Origin: Rotaria sordida
Taxonomy: Eukaryota > Rotifera > Eurotatoria > Philodinida > Philodinidae
Reading direction: 5' to 3'
Length of the DNA stretch: 64,000 nt
Assembly: GCA_905250125.1 (NCBI GenBank)
Contig: CAJNOL010000087.1
Coordinates: 124,001 to 188,000 of the forward strand
A model generated the notes under the pieces. That model did not search any database. It was not told the origin of the DNA and worked only from the letters and a program-made list of their open reading frames with translations. Shown here piece after piece: positions 22,900 through 35,783 of the stretch. A program made the position numbers and the translations under genes. Position 1 is the stretch's first letter, and every line of letters starts with the position of its first letter.

Positions 22900-25800
22900 A
22901 TGGCAGAAAAAAGTTTACGCACATTAACATCTGGAAAAACGGCTACGACATTAATGGCTTATGCACAATTAGAAATTGATAACAGTTCCACTTGTATACC
23001 GAGGTATATTTAATGAGAGACTTCTTTTGTTTTTTTTTTCTTTTCCTTGGAATAAATAGAAATCTTGTTTTTGTTTTGTTTGTTTCTATTTTTAGACTTT
23101 GTAAATTCAATATTGTTCGTGTTGTTTTAAATCGAGTTATCGATGGTGGAGATTTAAATGCAATTGTTGTTGCTGTTAAAATACAAGTAAATATTAGATC
23201 TAAGATTATTGATATAAATTAATTGAGGATTGATTTTTTTTTTTTCGTTTGTTTAGAGTAATAAAAGAACATTTCGTTGTTGTGAAATATCACTTCAACA
23301 AGATGGAACGTTAGATGCACCAGTTAATCTTCAATATTTAATTACTGTAAATATATATTTTGTTTTTTTTTTAAACAGAGAAAATTAGCTTTTTTTTAAA
23401 TAGTATCCTCATTACTTTAAACGAGATATTAATAAAATTCATATATATATTCAACGACGAAAAAATCGACCCATGATTGGTTATAAAACATTAGCACGTG
23501 GTGAAATTAATCTCAATGAAGTATGTTTATATATTCAAAATTGTTATTAAGACTTTTGACATAGTTTCTTCTCAGAATAATTTATGATTATTTGTCTCAT
23601 TAGTACAATTATCGTTTTCAACATAGTATTATAGTAACATTCGTATTCTTGAATTTTTTGAATTAATTTTGACATTCATCATCATAATTATTAACGATTT
23701 TATTACTACAAAAAAAGAACCTGATTTCTAGACAATAGACAGAACAAAAAAAAACAAAAACATCTTGTTGAGTATGGCAAAAACATTGCACTAATAGAAT
23801 TATATTCATTGACGAGTATTGATGCTATGTTTTGAAGTCAAATTAGTTTATTTATCTAATCATATTAACACTCTAATGAAAAGTGGACAAAAAACAACAT
23901 TACATCGACAATTTATTGAAGTTGATATCATCGCCGAGTCCTTTTCATCGATATGAAAGATTTCTTCTTATACTCAGTAACCTAACAAATTTTGATCAAT
24001 TGATTAAAAAAACAAGCAACATAAAGAATTCATTAGAAGTACTCTTGTGATTGGTATTCTAAGACAAAAAAAAACATATAATTTAATCTTCTACTCGAGA
24101 AATCATTCGTCTGTTGTTGACGAGATTAACCAATAATCTCATGAGATTTGCTTATTTTTAATTGATAAAAACCATTAATAAAAACAATATTGAATTTTCT
24201 CATATAGGTTATTCAACGACCACAAAGTTTAGATTTGCATTTATATTTAAATACAAATGAAAAAGTCAAACAAAATGTACGTTTACCTATTCATGAAGAT
24301 AATTCAGGTGGAACAATGGATGATATACAAAAACGTCCTATTGGATATGTATCAATTGTATCATTGTCAAGTACAATTCCAACTGAATCAACTGATCAGA
24401 CAGCCACACGTTCTAAATTTGGATTAACAACAAAACGACATCATCATCATCATCGTATAGCAGATTTTGGTGCGTAATGAATGATCGAAAAGTTTTTAGA
24501 CAAGATGTTTGTTCACTTTTTGACGTATTTTCGGCGAGTCAAAAGTTATGAGTTTGTACTCTTTTCAAATATGAGATTAGAAGTTTTGTTCGAGAGTAGT
24601 GAAATAATCCTTAAAAAGCTCAAGAAATTAGTTTAGACAGAACTCGAGGATCGACGTTTCCAATGAACGTGTTTGTTTATTTTGATCTATCTGAAAACAT
24701 TTCAGACAAGCCAAAAATTATAAATCGTGACAAGAACTTTGTCCTTTCTTTGAATATGGACTCAGACATATACTGTCTATTTTTGTTCAACGGTAGTAAA
24801 GGACATTTGAAAGACCTGACAAATTATTTTTAATACTAAGCCGACACGTTTTACTTTATCCTATAAGTTCTTTTCTGAACATGCTAAAAATTGTTGGAAT
24901 CTGTCGTTTTGTAGAGCATACACTTCTCTATAAAATTTCATAATAAACTAACGAGGAAATTTCTTCATCTACCGCTTCTAATTTCAGTGATTTTTTTGCG
25001 TCTATAGATACTGCATAGTGTTCTAATGGAAACTCTAAAAGGATTTGGTTTTCTATTGATATTTGACTAAGCTATTGAATTTGTAATATATCGATTTTCT
25101 AGAAGTCTCAGATATTTCGAAAAACTCATATTTTCGAATTTTGATTGAAAATTTTGTACATATAGAGAACTCAACTAGACTAGCTTATATAAAAGAAAAT
25201 TGGAAGTTTTGAACGAAGTCTCTTCAAGAAATGAGACTTGTATGACATAGACCATTTTCCATGGATAGTGTATACAACATGCATTTTTTGAAAGCTTTAT
25301 ATGTCGAAGAGACTTTGTTGAAAACTTGTGAATTTTTTTATGATAGCTATTCTAGTTGAGTTCTTTATGTGTACAAAGTTTCAGATCGAAATTCGATCGC
25401 TTAGTCAAATCTCAATAGGAACCTAAATTCTTTTTAAGCTTATTATTATTAAAACACTATGTAGTATCTATAGGCAAAAAATCATTGAAATCTGAATGAG
25501 GGTAGCTGAAGAGATTTTCTCGTAAGCTGTAGCTTTTACCCAAGTGAAGTTAGAAGTATTTTGTCAAGAGTTTCTTTCAACGTAAAACGATTGTCGATTT
25601 TTCAAAAATAAGTTTTTAGGAAAAACAAAAATAGTTCATTTTGTATGATAGCTTCTGATCCACAAGCTGATATATAAATAAAGATCTCAACTTTTTAGTT
25701 TCGAACCACAATAGTGAAAATACAAAAATTTTCCATCCAAATTAATTTTTTGAACTTTTCATAGATTATTTTACTACTCTCGAACAAAATTTCTAATTTC

Positions 25801-28800
25801 ATATGCGAAAAGAATACAAAATTATAATTCTTTACTCGTTAGAAATACTTTCTCGTACATCAAAATTGAACAAATATCTTATCTAAAAGCTTTCTGATGA
25901 TTCGTTAAAAGAAAAACCATGTATATTTCCTTATTAGATAAATCATTAAATGAGGATGATGAATATATTGAAGAAGAAGAATTAAATTCTGAATTAGAAG
26001 ATAGTGATCTTGAAATTAATTTAAAAACTAAACAACAAAAATTTAATACAAATATATTACGAAATAAAATAATAAAAATGTTTAAAAGAAAAGCAAATCA
26101 AACAACAAATAATCCAAATCGTAATACAAATAGAACAACAACAAATACAACAAATTTATCTCATGAACATCATGGATTTATATTTGATCGACAATCTGAT
26201 AATGATGATGATCAATTATCAGATATAAGTGATAGTACTATACCAGTTGATCAATGGAGTATTGAATCTGTACCTAAACCTGGTTTTACACCTGTTGAAC
26301 AATTACAAGTACTTAAATTTGTAAGTTAAAATAAAAAAAAGAAATAATCAAAAAATAAACATTATTTGTTTATTATTAGTCTGAAGATGATCATACGATG
26401 ACAAGAAAATCAACAAATCCATTTGATAGTAATGACAGTCCATTAGTAAGTTTACAAAAAAAAAATTATTTATTCTTAGTTATTAATAATATAATAAATA
26501 AAAAGGATTCGGATGCATCCGATTTGGGAATGGATGTTGAACGAACAAATATTTTGCCACCAGCAGTAATGTCAATACTTGAAGAAAAACCATCACGTCC
26601 TATTATAACAGTTTGTCTTTTATTTTTTCTAGTCTTTCTTCAAACAAAATTTTTCATTATTTAGACTGTTCGTGAAAGTGCTGTTAAACAATTAGATGAA
26701 CTTTATATAAATGATCGTCTTCCAGAAACTGTTATTTTTCTTTATACAGGAATTAATCAAACGAATGTATGTTTTATATTGTATTGCTTTGTTTCTAAAT
26801 TATTTTGAATAATTTTTTTAATAGATAAATGCATCAAAATTTAAAGAATATAATCTATCAGTTATTTCAGTTTCAACTTTAGTCGATGCTAAAGCTGTTT
26901 TAAATAATTTAATTCAACGAATTCAAAAAAAGTTTGAGAGTTTTTTTTATGTAAAATTATAAGGAATAAATTTTGTTTTTTTTTTTCTTTGATTAGTACA
27001 AGTCAATCACAACAAATTCCTGTTATACGTATTGTTTTACTTGGTAATGATGCATTTGTTAATTCATTTCTTCAATCTTATGTTGAATGTTTGGCATCGA
27101 GACCACATGAATATATGAATTATTTTCGTTTTTATTTTGTTCCATTAAGTAATTCAATAGATATAGTTTTTTTTCCTGTGATTTAAAAATTCTCATGATT
27201 TTATTTTATAGCTTTTTCCTATTTGGCAAAATTTCTTGGAAGTTTAGATTCACAATATGGATTATTATTCGGTGGAATTGAATTATCAAATGAAATGATA
27301 GGTAAAGAAAATTTTTCAATTACAAAATAAATTCTTTTTTTTTCTGTCAATTGTTTAGATATCAGAGAATTATCACAAAAGATCACACGATATTTAAAAA
27401 CGTCTCAACGAACACTTTCATTACCCGTTGGTGAAGTTATGCTTAACCGAAAAGGACGATTGTAGGTTTTTGTTTTATGAAAACATAAAAGTTAATGAGA
27501 TCTACTAATGACAAAATTAAAAAATGTTCCTTTCTTACTAAGGAACATATCAAACGATTGAATGCCATTCGACTTCGTGCTTTGCTTATTAGTAGGATCC
27601 AATGAAACTAACAAAACATCAAAAGGAGTTCAAGCTCTTGAATAGCCCAACTAGAGTTAAGACTATTTCAGTAGTTTTTCGATCTCTGGGTCAGTTATTC
27701 AATTACAAGATTTTTACTTGAAATTTTACCCATCGATAGGCTTCACAGTCACTAAAATGTCCTAAAAATGTCAGCTCGAACGAATATATTTTTCTTGAGA
27801 TATCAAATATCTAAAGTAACTAAATTCTATGGTTTGCCTTGCGATATATAAACATTTATTGAATACTTGATATCTCAAAGAGAATATATATGTATGCGCT
27901 GAAACTTTTAGATTTCGTTATGAGAACTTTTTTAATCCTGCTATATCGATACTCTACACAGGATAGAGAAGAGAAGAGATCAATACTCAATCAGTAAAGT
28001 ATAAATGATATACTAGAAATAAGATAAATAGAAATAGTGAGCGAATCGCTCTTATAGAAATAACAATAGAAATTTAATTGGCATTGATATGTGTACTAAA
28101 ACATATTACAAATAATATCTGTTTTGTTCTTCATCACCTTATACGTATTAACATAAATATTTAATTTTGTCAATGGCTTATCTCTCTTTTTATTATATTT
28201 ATCGTTATTTTAGACCAGACGAAGATTCATCACCAACATTTTTACCATTCTGTTGTGTAAATATATTTTATTGTCTTATTTATTTTTAACTAAATATATA
28301 TCTTTTTGTTTTTTAGTATGTTCGTCTTGGTACATTATCATCAACATCAAATGACAATCAAATGACATCAATTGATGATAATATTCTTCTATCGAAATCT
28401 TTATCTTTATCTTTATCAACAAATCCACCACGTGATTCAAAAGATTCGTCGGATGAAGAGACTTCAGCAACAGCATTAGCATCGTCTCCTCCACCAAAAA
28501 TTACAAATACTTTAATAAAAAGTTCACATATAGAGGAATCAATATCACCATTTGATATATCTGTTGATTATTGGACTATAATTGGTAATAATGCTAATAT
28601 AATTAATGACAATCAAAAAGAAAGAAAAGATGGAATAAGAACAATAAAATCATCATTAAAATCTAATATTCGTATATTAACTATAACAAGACAAGCAACA
28701 ATAAATTTTGATGGAAAAATTTCATCTCCATTAACAATGACTTATGTAACAAGAGAAAAAAAACAAAAAAGTAAGTTTATTTTTCTTTTTATTTTACATT

Positions 28801-31800
28801 TATTATTTTTTTAAGCCATATCATCATGCCATAAATAAGCATGAGGTTTTATTTTACGTTGATCAGATATCATTGGTTTTTTATCTTTTGTTAACCATGA
28901 ACTTGTTGATATGTTTGATGTTTGTTTTTGAAATTGATTTGAATTTTGATTACATAAATATCTTAGTAATATATAAATTAATGTTAGAATAAACGCAATT
29001 ATGCTAGCAATTAATAATGCTAATAAACATAAGATTAACATTCGTCCAAATAAAAATATTGACTTTTGTAATTTAGTCATTGGAAAATCACGACGACATG
29101 TATCATCATAAGCAGCATTTTCACGTTTAACAGGAAAGTTATAAACCATACGTATTGCTCGTATATCATCATGACAAAGCATACGAAATGTTGAAAAATG
29201 CATTACAGATTGCATATGTGGATTTGGTGGTACTGGTTTTTCAGCATTTGTTGTATGCTAGAAATTAAGAAATTTAAGTTTTTCTAGAATAAAACAATTT
29301 CATAGTTGAATTCATTAGAAATCGAATCGATTTAGTTCGGAAAAAATACCTTGAATTAATCTTGATATTCTAATAGATTCATTAGTTTATTATAAATTGT
29401 GACATGAATCAGCTTCACAAGAAACATGCATTGATTCAATGTGTAGACAACATCGATTATTAGATTGTATTTAGTATTTGAAGAATTATGAAAGATTCAA
29501 TTTGATGAAAGAATTTTTTTTTAAACTAGTAGACAATAAGTGATTGGCAAGGTCTCACAAAACATAGTTGTTTACTTTTGACGTATTTCCAATGAGTCAA
29601 AAGCTGCGATTTTGTTCTCTTTTCAAAAATGGAATTAGAAATTTTGTTCGAGAGTAGTGAAAGAATCTTTGAAAAGGCTAAAAACTTACTGTAGACGGAA
29701 CTTGTAGGCTAACATTGCTGATGAACATATTTGTTCATTTTGACCTGCTTGAAAGCATTTCAGATAGGCCAAACACTATAGATCGCGAACAGAATTTGAA
29801 TATAAACTTAGAAATGTTGTGTCTATTTTTGTTCAACAGTAGTGAAGTACTTTTCAAAAGACCTAAAAAATTATTTGTAATGGTCAGCCGATAGATTTTT
29901 GTTTATTTCAAACATTCTGAAAATTATCGGAGCCGATCGTTTTGTAGTATGAACACTTCTCTACAAAATGTAGTATTAAACTAAACTGTAGTTTTGACTC
30001 AAGTATTTTTTCAAGAGTTTCTTTCAATGTATCACAGTTGTCGGCTTTTCAAAAATGAATATTTAGAAAAAAACAAAAATGGTACATTCTGTAGGATAAC
30101 TTTTGATCTACAAGTTGATATATGAATAAAGATCTTAAGTTGTAGTTTCGAATTGCACTAATGAAAATACAAAATTTTTTGGATTTTTCAAAGATTCTTT
30201 CACTATTCTCAAACAAAATTTCTAATTTCATATTCGAAAAGAGTACAAACTCATACCCTTTTGACTTGTCAAACATACGTCAAAAGTAAACAAACATCTT
30301 GTCTAAAAACTTTCCAATTATTCGTTAATTTTCGATCTTTTGAACAACTTTAAATAGACGGATGAAATTTTCATCCATTTGAACGAGACCAATATAAAAT
30401 CAATTTATGTGAAATTTGATAATCAAGTTATCATTTTAAATAATCATGTTAGAGTTCTCGTTTCCTGAACATTCTGTTTTCAAGGAACGAGAACAACTCC
30501 AAATTTTTTTTTTAATAGATTTATGTGAGACTTATGCGTTATGAGTTGCAAGGAACGGGAACTCATGTTGCATTCCACACACAAGAATTCGAAACTATCT
30601 TTCGAGAGCTTGAATTTAATCAGGCAAAAAGAAACACGAAGACATGCTTTGTCAAAATAAAAATGTCGATGATAATCAATGCACATATGAATTTATAATT
30701 CTATTTTGGATCACAGCAAAAAAAAATGCAATTCTAATATGCATAATTGAGTTTGCCAGCGAATTGACTCTATGCTCGCTTATTACATTTTAAGTAGGCA
30801 TTTTAGGCTTCTCGTTTCTAAACGTTCCGTTGACAAACCAATGAGAACATATTCCATACTGCATTTGTTTTATATATATCGAGATATTTTGTCTATTCTT
30901 TTATGTGAGACTATGACGCATTTCAGATTCTTATGAGCAGAACACGAAAATGACACTTCTACTATTAAAAAGTCGAGAAAATGAATTTTTCTTTTCAAGT
31001 GTATTATGGAAATCTCGAGAAATTTAATTAAATAATCATTCATTTACATTCCGATACATTTCTCTTTCCATTAATGATCATTAGAAGTCTCAAATAAATT
31101 GAAGATTTTCACAAACGAAGATAGTTAACGTTCGAAGTATATTTTACTCTCAAAGGAGAGTATGGTTGATAACTATTGAAAATGGCTCCGTCGAGAAATT
31201 TGATTTCTTCTATGTGAAAACTATCACATAAGGTGCCCGAAACATTGAACCCGACCGCCGATGATAATCAACACTTTTTATCAATGCACTTCACATTCGA
31301 TTAAGCTATTTTTATATGGTTCGATAGCGCCTTTCAATCAATTCAAAATGAGATAAAAACATTGAGAAAAAAACACTAGACACGCAAAGAAATTCCAAGG
31401 AGACTATTCTTCAGACAAGATTTTTTTGTCTAATATTAAGTCAATTTCTATTAGAAAAAAAAACAATTTGGATAAAAACTAATATGACATTCTGAACGAG
31501 CATCCAAAACTGAGTGGACTTACGCGTACTTCACAAATTTTTGCAACCTCTTTTTGTCGCAAAATTGTCTCCTGGGCTCCTCGGAATTGAGTCAAAAAAT
31601 TTGACAGTGGAAACCAAATTCTAATCTTATATAACGATAGTAGAAATCCAAATAGTAGATGAATAAATAAAAAACAAAAAAAACAAAGTTTTCATGAAAT
31701 TCATTCGTTGGCCAAACTCTAAGAAAGACCAAGAGTAGATTTTTTGACGGAACAAAAAAAGATTGCGGAAATTTTTAGAATACATGTAAGTTCACTCCGT

Positions 31801-33554
31801 TTTGGATGCTAATTCAGAATATCATATTAGTTTTCATCCAAATCGTATTTTTCTAACCGAGATCAACTAAATATCAGGCAAAAAATCATGTCTCAAGAAT
31901 AGTCGCCTTGAAATTTCTTTGTGTGGCCAGAGTCTTTTCCTCGATATTTTTATATCATTTGCAAGCGTTCGAAGAGTACTTTTGAACCACACTCAAAATA
32001 GCTTAGTTGAAGACAAGATTCGTTGACATTAACATAGGTTTTCAGCCGGCAGCACTGGTACTAGAAGCATATCAGAGCAATGTGCTCCCTGCGAGGTCAT
32101 ATTGAACAGTATTTTTTTTCCTAATATTTTCATACCATTTTGAAGCCGTTGAAAAATGCTATCGATTCATATTAATACCAGTCTGATTGGTCTTCAGGTT
32201 GATAGATAAAAGAGCTGGTCATCCTCAACAGCTAATATAGTGTACTTATGACAACCATTGAGTATTTCAATTGGCCAGGACACAATACGAGCAAGTATTA
32301 TAGGTCTAATTCTACTAGGAATCATCTCGAATGGGAGTTTGACATGACAGAAATCATATTTTTGTAGGGAATCGATTTCATCAGTTATCGATTCTCCCCC
32401 TCCTTTGTGTAGCGTTTTGGATATTAATCTTCTATGTAAGAATAGAAATACAATTGAATATAAAATAATTACCTCTATACCAAATCCATGTAATGTTTCA
32501 TGTAATAAAGCCCAATGTAAATCAATGTCACATTCATTTGTTGCTTCAATACAAGTATATATAATTGGATCATAAACAAAATCATCTGAAACAAGAAAAT
32601 TTTGTTGCATGTTAAATTTAATTGTTGATATTGGTCTATCATTTTCTGCAAGATGTATTCCACCATTAGCACGATATCGACTCTCTCTTGCTACATCAAC
32701 TGGATAGATGTAAAGTGAATCTAATATTTGAATATTATCGATAGTTGCTTCTGGAATATCATCCATTGGACATTTGGTATAATCGAAAAAATTAAAATGA
32801 AAATTTGCTTCACCTGGATCAAGTCCTTCTTGTATGGTTATATCGTTATCTATAACTGTATTAATTCCTTCAATAATATAATTTATAGATCGATAAATAT
32901 AACTTGTATTGATTCTATTTGGATAAAAATTTGCAATCCAATAAACAAATTCTTGTGGTCGATGTATATAACGCCAATCTTCTTTATAATTAACAAATTC
33001 AGGAAAAAGAACAAAACGTTTTTTTCTCGTTTGTTCAGTTATATTATATTGAGTAACTTGATCAACGGCAGTACTTTGCTGTGAACATCTCACTTCATAA
33101 TTTGATTTTTGTCTTTTAAAACGTTTTGAAAAATTTTTATTTGAATAAGTTAATTTATTAATTATAAATAAAATAGAAAAGTAAATAAGAAGATTAACAG
33201 AAGATTTGAACAACATTTTTCTAAATGAAACATTTTTTGTTTCTATGGATATTTCTTTTTTCTTTTTAGTTATGAAATTTGGTAAAAAACTTAAGGATTT
33301 ATCAAATGCTAAAATAATTGAACCTCAAGTTATAACGGGTATTAATCGTCTTGTTTGTACATCAAAATCACATAATGTGGAATTAAAAGGTAAATATTGT
33401 ATTTTTAATTAAATTATAAATGAAAATTTATATTTTAGTAAATGTTGATGGACAAGAATGGAGTAATGTCAAATTCTTTCAAATCTCATCACAATGGCAT
33501 ACACACATCAAATATTTTCCTCTGGCAATATTTAATGAATTACGCAATACTTAA
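22900..33554 (+). CDS. PACS: PACS family sorting adaptor (phosphofurin acidic cluster sorting)
   Basis: Seventeen exons: 22900-23003, 23096-23186, 23257-23346, 23404-23520, 24208-24469, 25938-26320, 26380-26445, 26506-26610, 26665-26766, 26825-26931, 26997-27148, 27212-27301, 27359-27461, 28214-28256, 28317-28770, 33270-33389, 33439-33554 (834 residues; human PACS1/2 about 963/889). The N-terminal cargo-binding region contains [11 protein letters not shown] and [17 protein letters not shown] middle acidic stretch (EEEEL with following D/E) matches the PACS autoregulatory region. The C-terminal part carries [15 protein letters not shown], and the ending [24 protein letters not shown] links acidic-cluster cargo such as furin to AP-1 and traffics it between endosomes, TGN and other organelles. 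Introns 24470-25937 and 28771-33269 are exceptionally long; the second contains an antisense protease gene. A poly(A) signal AATAAA lies at 33594-33599. Confidence 0.95.
24474..25909. repeat. Foldback element, family B copy 1, in PACS intron
   Basis: The outer arms (about 24474-24620 and 25770-25909) are inverted copies around TTTTGTTCGAGAGTAGTGAAA and related words. A second inverted pair lies inside, around 25150-25215 and 25320-25385 (AGAACTCAACTAGA with its complement). It begins only a few bases after the exon donor at 24470. A clear relative lies at 29545-30335. No transposase frame was found. Confidence 0.7.
27590..27960. repeat. Small foldback in PACS intron 27462-28213
   Basis: Words around 27780-27830 (CGAATATATTTTTCTTGAGATATCAA) and 27870-27900 are opposed copies, giving a shorter hairpin than the other elements. 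The rest of the intron has no recognisable content. Confidence 0.4.
28811..33216 (-). CDS. Membrane-anchored metzincin (matrixin-like) zinc metalloprotease, nested in a PACS intron
   Basis: Two exons, 33216-32473 and 29257-28811 (396 residues), with a 3.2 kb intron that splits the zinc motif exactly. Residues 1-25 look like a signal peptide. A basic RKKR at 64-67 is a plausible furin site ending a propeptide, and Cys44 (VRC) might act as a cysteine switch. The catalytic motif [10 protein letters not shown] (239-248) ends exon 1, and exon 2 supplies the third zinc ligand His249, completing HExxHxxGxxH. A Met-turn SVMHF follows at 265-269. Residues about 315-346 form a transmembrane helix before a short cytoplasmic tail. 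It is therefore a cell-surface or secretory-pathway protease. The coding span fills PACS intron 28771-33269 almost completely, on the opposite strand. Astacin features (HExxHxxGFxHExxR) are absent. The exact family needs a profile search. Confidence 0.85.
29545..30335. repeat. Foldback element, family B copy 2, in protease intron
   Basis: The left arm about 29575-29700 matches the right arm about 30190-30335 in inverted orientation (TTTTGTTCGAGAGTAGTGAAA opposed to its near-complement). The left half aligns along its whole length with the element at 24474-25909, sharing TTTTTGTTCAACAGTAGTGAAG-like words at equivalent places. It has no transposase frame. Confidence 0.7.
31368..31940. repeat. 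Foldback element C in protease intron
   Basis: About 31375-31570 and 31750-31935 are inverted copies. Outer words are GCAAAGAAATTCCAAGG and its near-complement CCTTGAAATTTCTTTG; inner words are GCATCCAAAACTGAGTG and its near-complement. The arms pair over about 190 bases with scattered mismatches and surround roughly 180 unrelated bases. It is MITE-like and of unknown superfamily. Confidence 0.65.
31940..32472. other. Less AT-rich intronic stretch with a residual open frame (-)
   Basis: On the minus strand the protease frame stays open past its donor to 32194. Within about 32200-32410 it reads like ordinary coding sequence (for example [19 protein letters not shown]) rather than low-complexity intron. 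The stretch is less AT-rich than the surroundings. It may be the edge of a decayed transposon or an alternative 3' end of the protease. I could not assign a family. Confidence 0.3.
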
Positions 33555-35783
33555 TATTTGTTTTTATTTATTGACTCTAGTCATTAATATCATAATAAAA
33601 TGTTTTGTCTGCTAATCTTGCAATGTTTTTCTGTAATAATCGTATGTTTCTCTACATTATATAGAAGTGAAAGTTCTTTTTTTTTTTCTATGTTTGATGG
33701 GTTGTAAAATTTGATTGTTGTTCCTTTTTTTTTCTTGTGAGTTTTAAAATGTATCTGTGTGCCTTGCAAGTTCTTGTAATTAAGAACAGAACAAACTATA
33801 TTGTTTACAACTTTTGCTTTATCGTCTTCTTTTTTTTCAGATTTATATTGTGTTGTGTTGTAGTATGTTTAACTTCGTAAATGTGTACGTAACTAATCGG
33901 TATTGATGCAGTAAGTTTTATTCTGTTGTTTATAATGGATTGAAGAATTGAAATAATATTGTAAAAATCTATTTCGTTAAATACATTTTTCAATAATAAC
34001 GAATAATTATTATTATTGTGTTTAGAATATCAATTAAAGAATAATTGTTTCAATGTTTTTTTTTTACTTATTCTTTTTTTGTTTTATTTGGCATTTATTA
34101 ATTTTCTTCTATTTCTCTTGTACTTTATCTTTTAGTGATTTCTGCATTTTATTGTTCTCATTCAAGTATGTGGAAGGAAGTGACTAATTAATATCCGTTT
34201 TAAATAAAAGCTACATTATATAGGATACTAATGACTATTTCCGTCTTCCATTATGAAGTATTTCTTTAAATTATTATATTCATTCATCTATTAACAATCT
34301 ACTTAGTTATAAACATCTATTCAATGTATATCGATAGTTTACATCATAAGATTGAGAACAAAATATATAATACAACAATCAAATTATTTTTTTTCTATAG
34401 AGAACTATTATGAATATTTGAAAACTTTGATCTAGTGTGAAATCGATATTTCAAGAACTATTGTTGATATAGTTTATAGTCACTTAAGAATGAACTTAAC
34501 GATAGATGACAATATGATTTTTAGATGTATGTCGTATAGAACTTTACATGTTTATCAAAGTTCTAACATCGTCAAAAAAAAATTATAGAAGTTGTTTTAA
34601 TTAAGTTAAACGATTCAAAATTATATATTTGAATCATTTCATCATAATAATACTCTGAATAAATACGTTTGAGGGAATCTCTTCAAATATCAAATCTCTT
34701 TTCGACCAAGACCATGTTGATTTGATGAGCAATAGAAAAGTTTAAAATAGTTTGGTTTTTTGTGCCTTCATTCTCGAGATATTGATATTTTATAGGGTTT
34801 TTCAACAAAAGACTGTGGCCATATGGAAAATTGATTTTCGACTTCAAATTTTGCATGAACAAAGTTCTCCATGAGGTTAGTTGATTATGCAAGTTTTAGT
34901 TTTTCTAGTATTTCCTTTCTGGAGATGTTAATATATAAATAAAATTTGCTTTCACCCACCAGAGAATTTTGAATATTCTATATCCCAGGATAGGAGATAC
35001 TAGAAAAGTTACAACTTACCCAACGAACTAATCTCATTGACAACTTTGTTTGTACAAAGTTTGAAGTCGAAAATCGATTTTCTTCATTACCACAGTTTTT
35101 TGTTGAGAAACTCAATAAAATTTCCATATATCGAGGACGAATACCCGGAAAACCAAACCATTCTAGACTTTTCTATCATCTCGGTGAAAAAGAGATTTAA
35201 TATCTGGAGAGGTTTTCTCACTAGCTGAATGAGAAAATACTTAGAGAAGATTAACGATTTGAATTATACGAATTTTTTATTATCATTCGTAATGTATGCT
35301 ATTTTTTTTTTCAATCGGTTTCAAGTAGAAAACTTCCGGAAATCGTCGAATCATGAAAACACAAATAAGATTTTTATACTTGGTAGAAAATGAAAAGAGA
35401 CCAACCACTGAATTTTGATCTTGTATTTCTACTTTCATAATCTATTAAATTCGAAGTTTTTCAGCGGAAGTTGGTCGTGTATTATTCACCAAAATATTTA
35501 GCTGGATGATTACATAATGAAGTATATAATATCAATTTTAGGATATCTTATGTAGAACTTTTCATAATAAAGAAAATATCATTTTTTCTATTCAACAATA
35601 TTCTGAAATTATTAACAAATAAATTTTATTTTTTATTCTATACACAAGTCAATATATTAGTTTTGTAATTATATTTCTAAAATAGAATAAAAATAAAAGA
35701 ATCATCTTTTTCTGTTTTAATGAATAATGATTAAATACCATGCGGTTTTTTTTTGTTCAAGATTTTCCTTGTACTTTTGATCA
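33555..35783. other. Intergenic between PACS and acid phosphatase
   Basis: It contains the PACS 3' untranslated region (AATAAA at 33594-33599), T-rich tracts, and a foldback element at 34670-35222. No other gene is supported. Confidence 0.5.
34670..35222. repeat. Foldback element between PACS and acid phosphatase
   Basis: Arms of about 240 bases (34670-34915 and 34985-35222) are inverted copies. Because of this, the minus-strand frame at 34683-34892 and the plus-strand frame at 35037-35228 translate to related peptides (LKSKINF and LKSKIDF, then KNQTILNFS and ENQTILDFS). Neither is judged to be a gene. The loop is about 70 bases. Confidence 0.75.

Noticed and set aside
24442-24457. Run of five histidines in PACS exon 5
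   Set aside because: A CAT microsatellite inside coding sequence; in frame and harmless, not an engineered tag.
28276-28497. 73-residue minus-strand frame
   Set aside because: Antisense shadow of PACS exon 15.
32728-33084. 118-residue plus-strand frame
   Set aside because: Antisense shadow of protease exon 1; composition is Ile/Asn/Phe-rich and has no domain.
34683-35228. Pair of similar frames, one per strand
   Set aside because: Again the two arms of a foldback element; no start context, splice partners or independent support.
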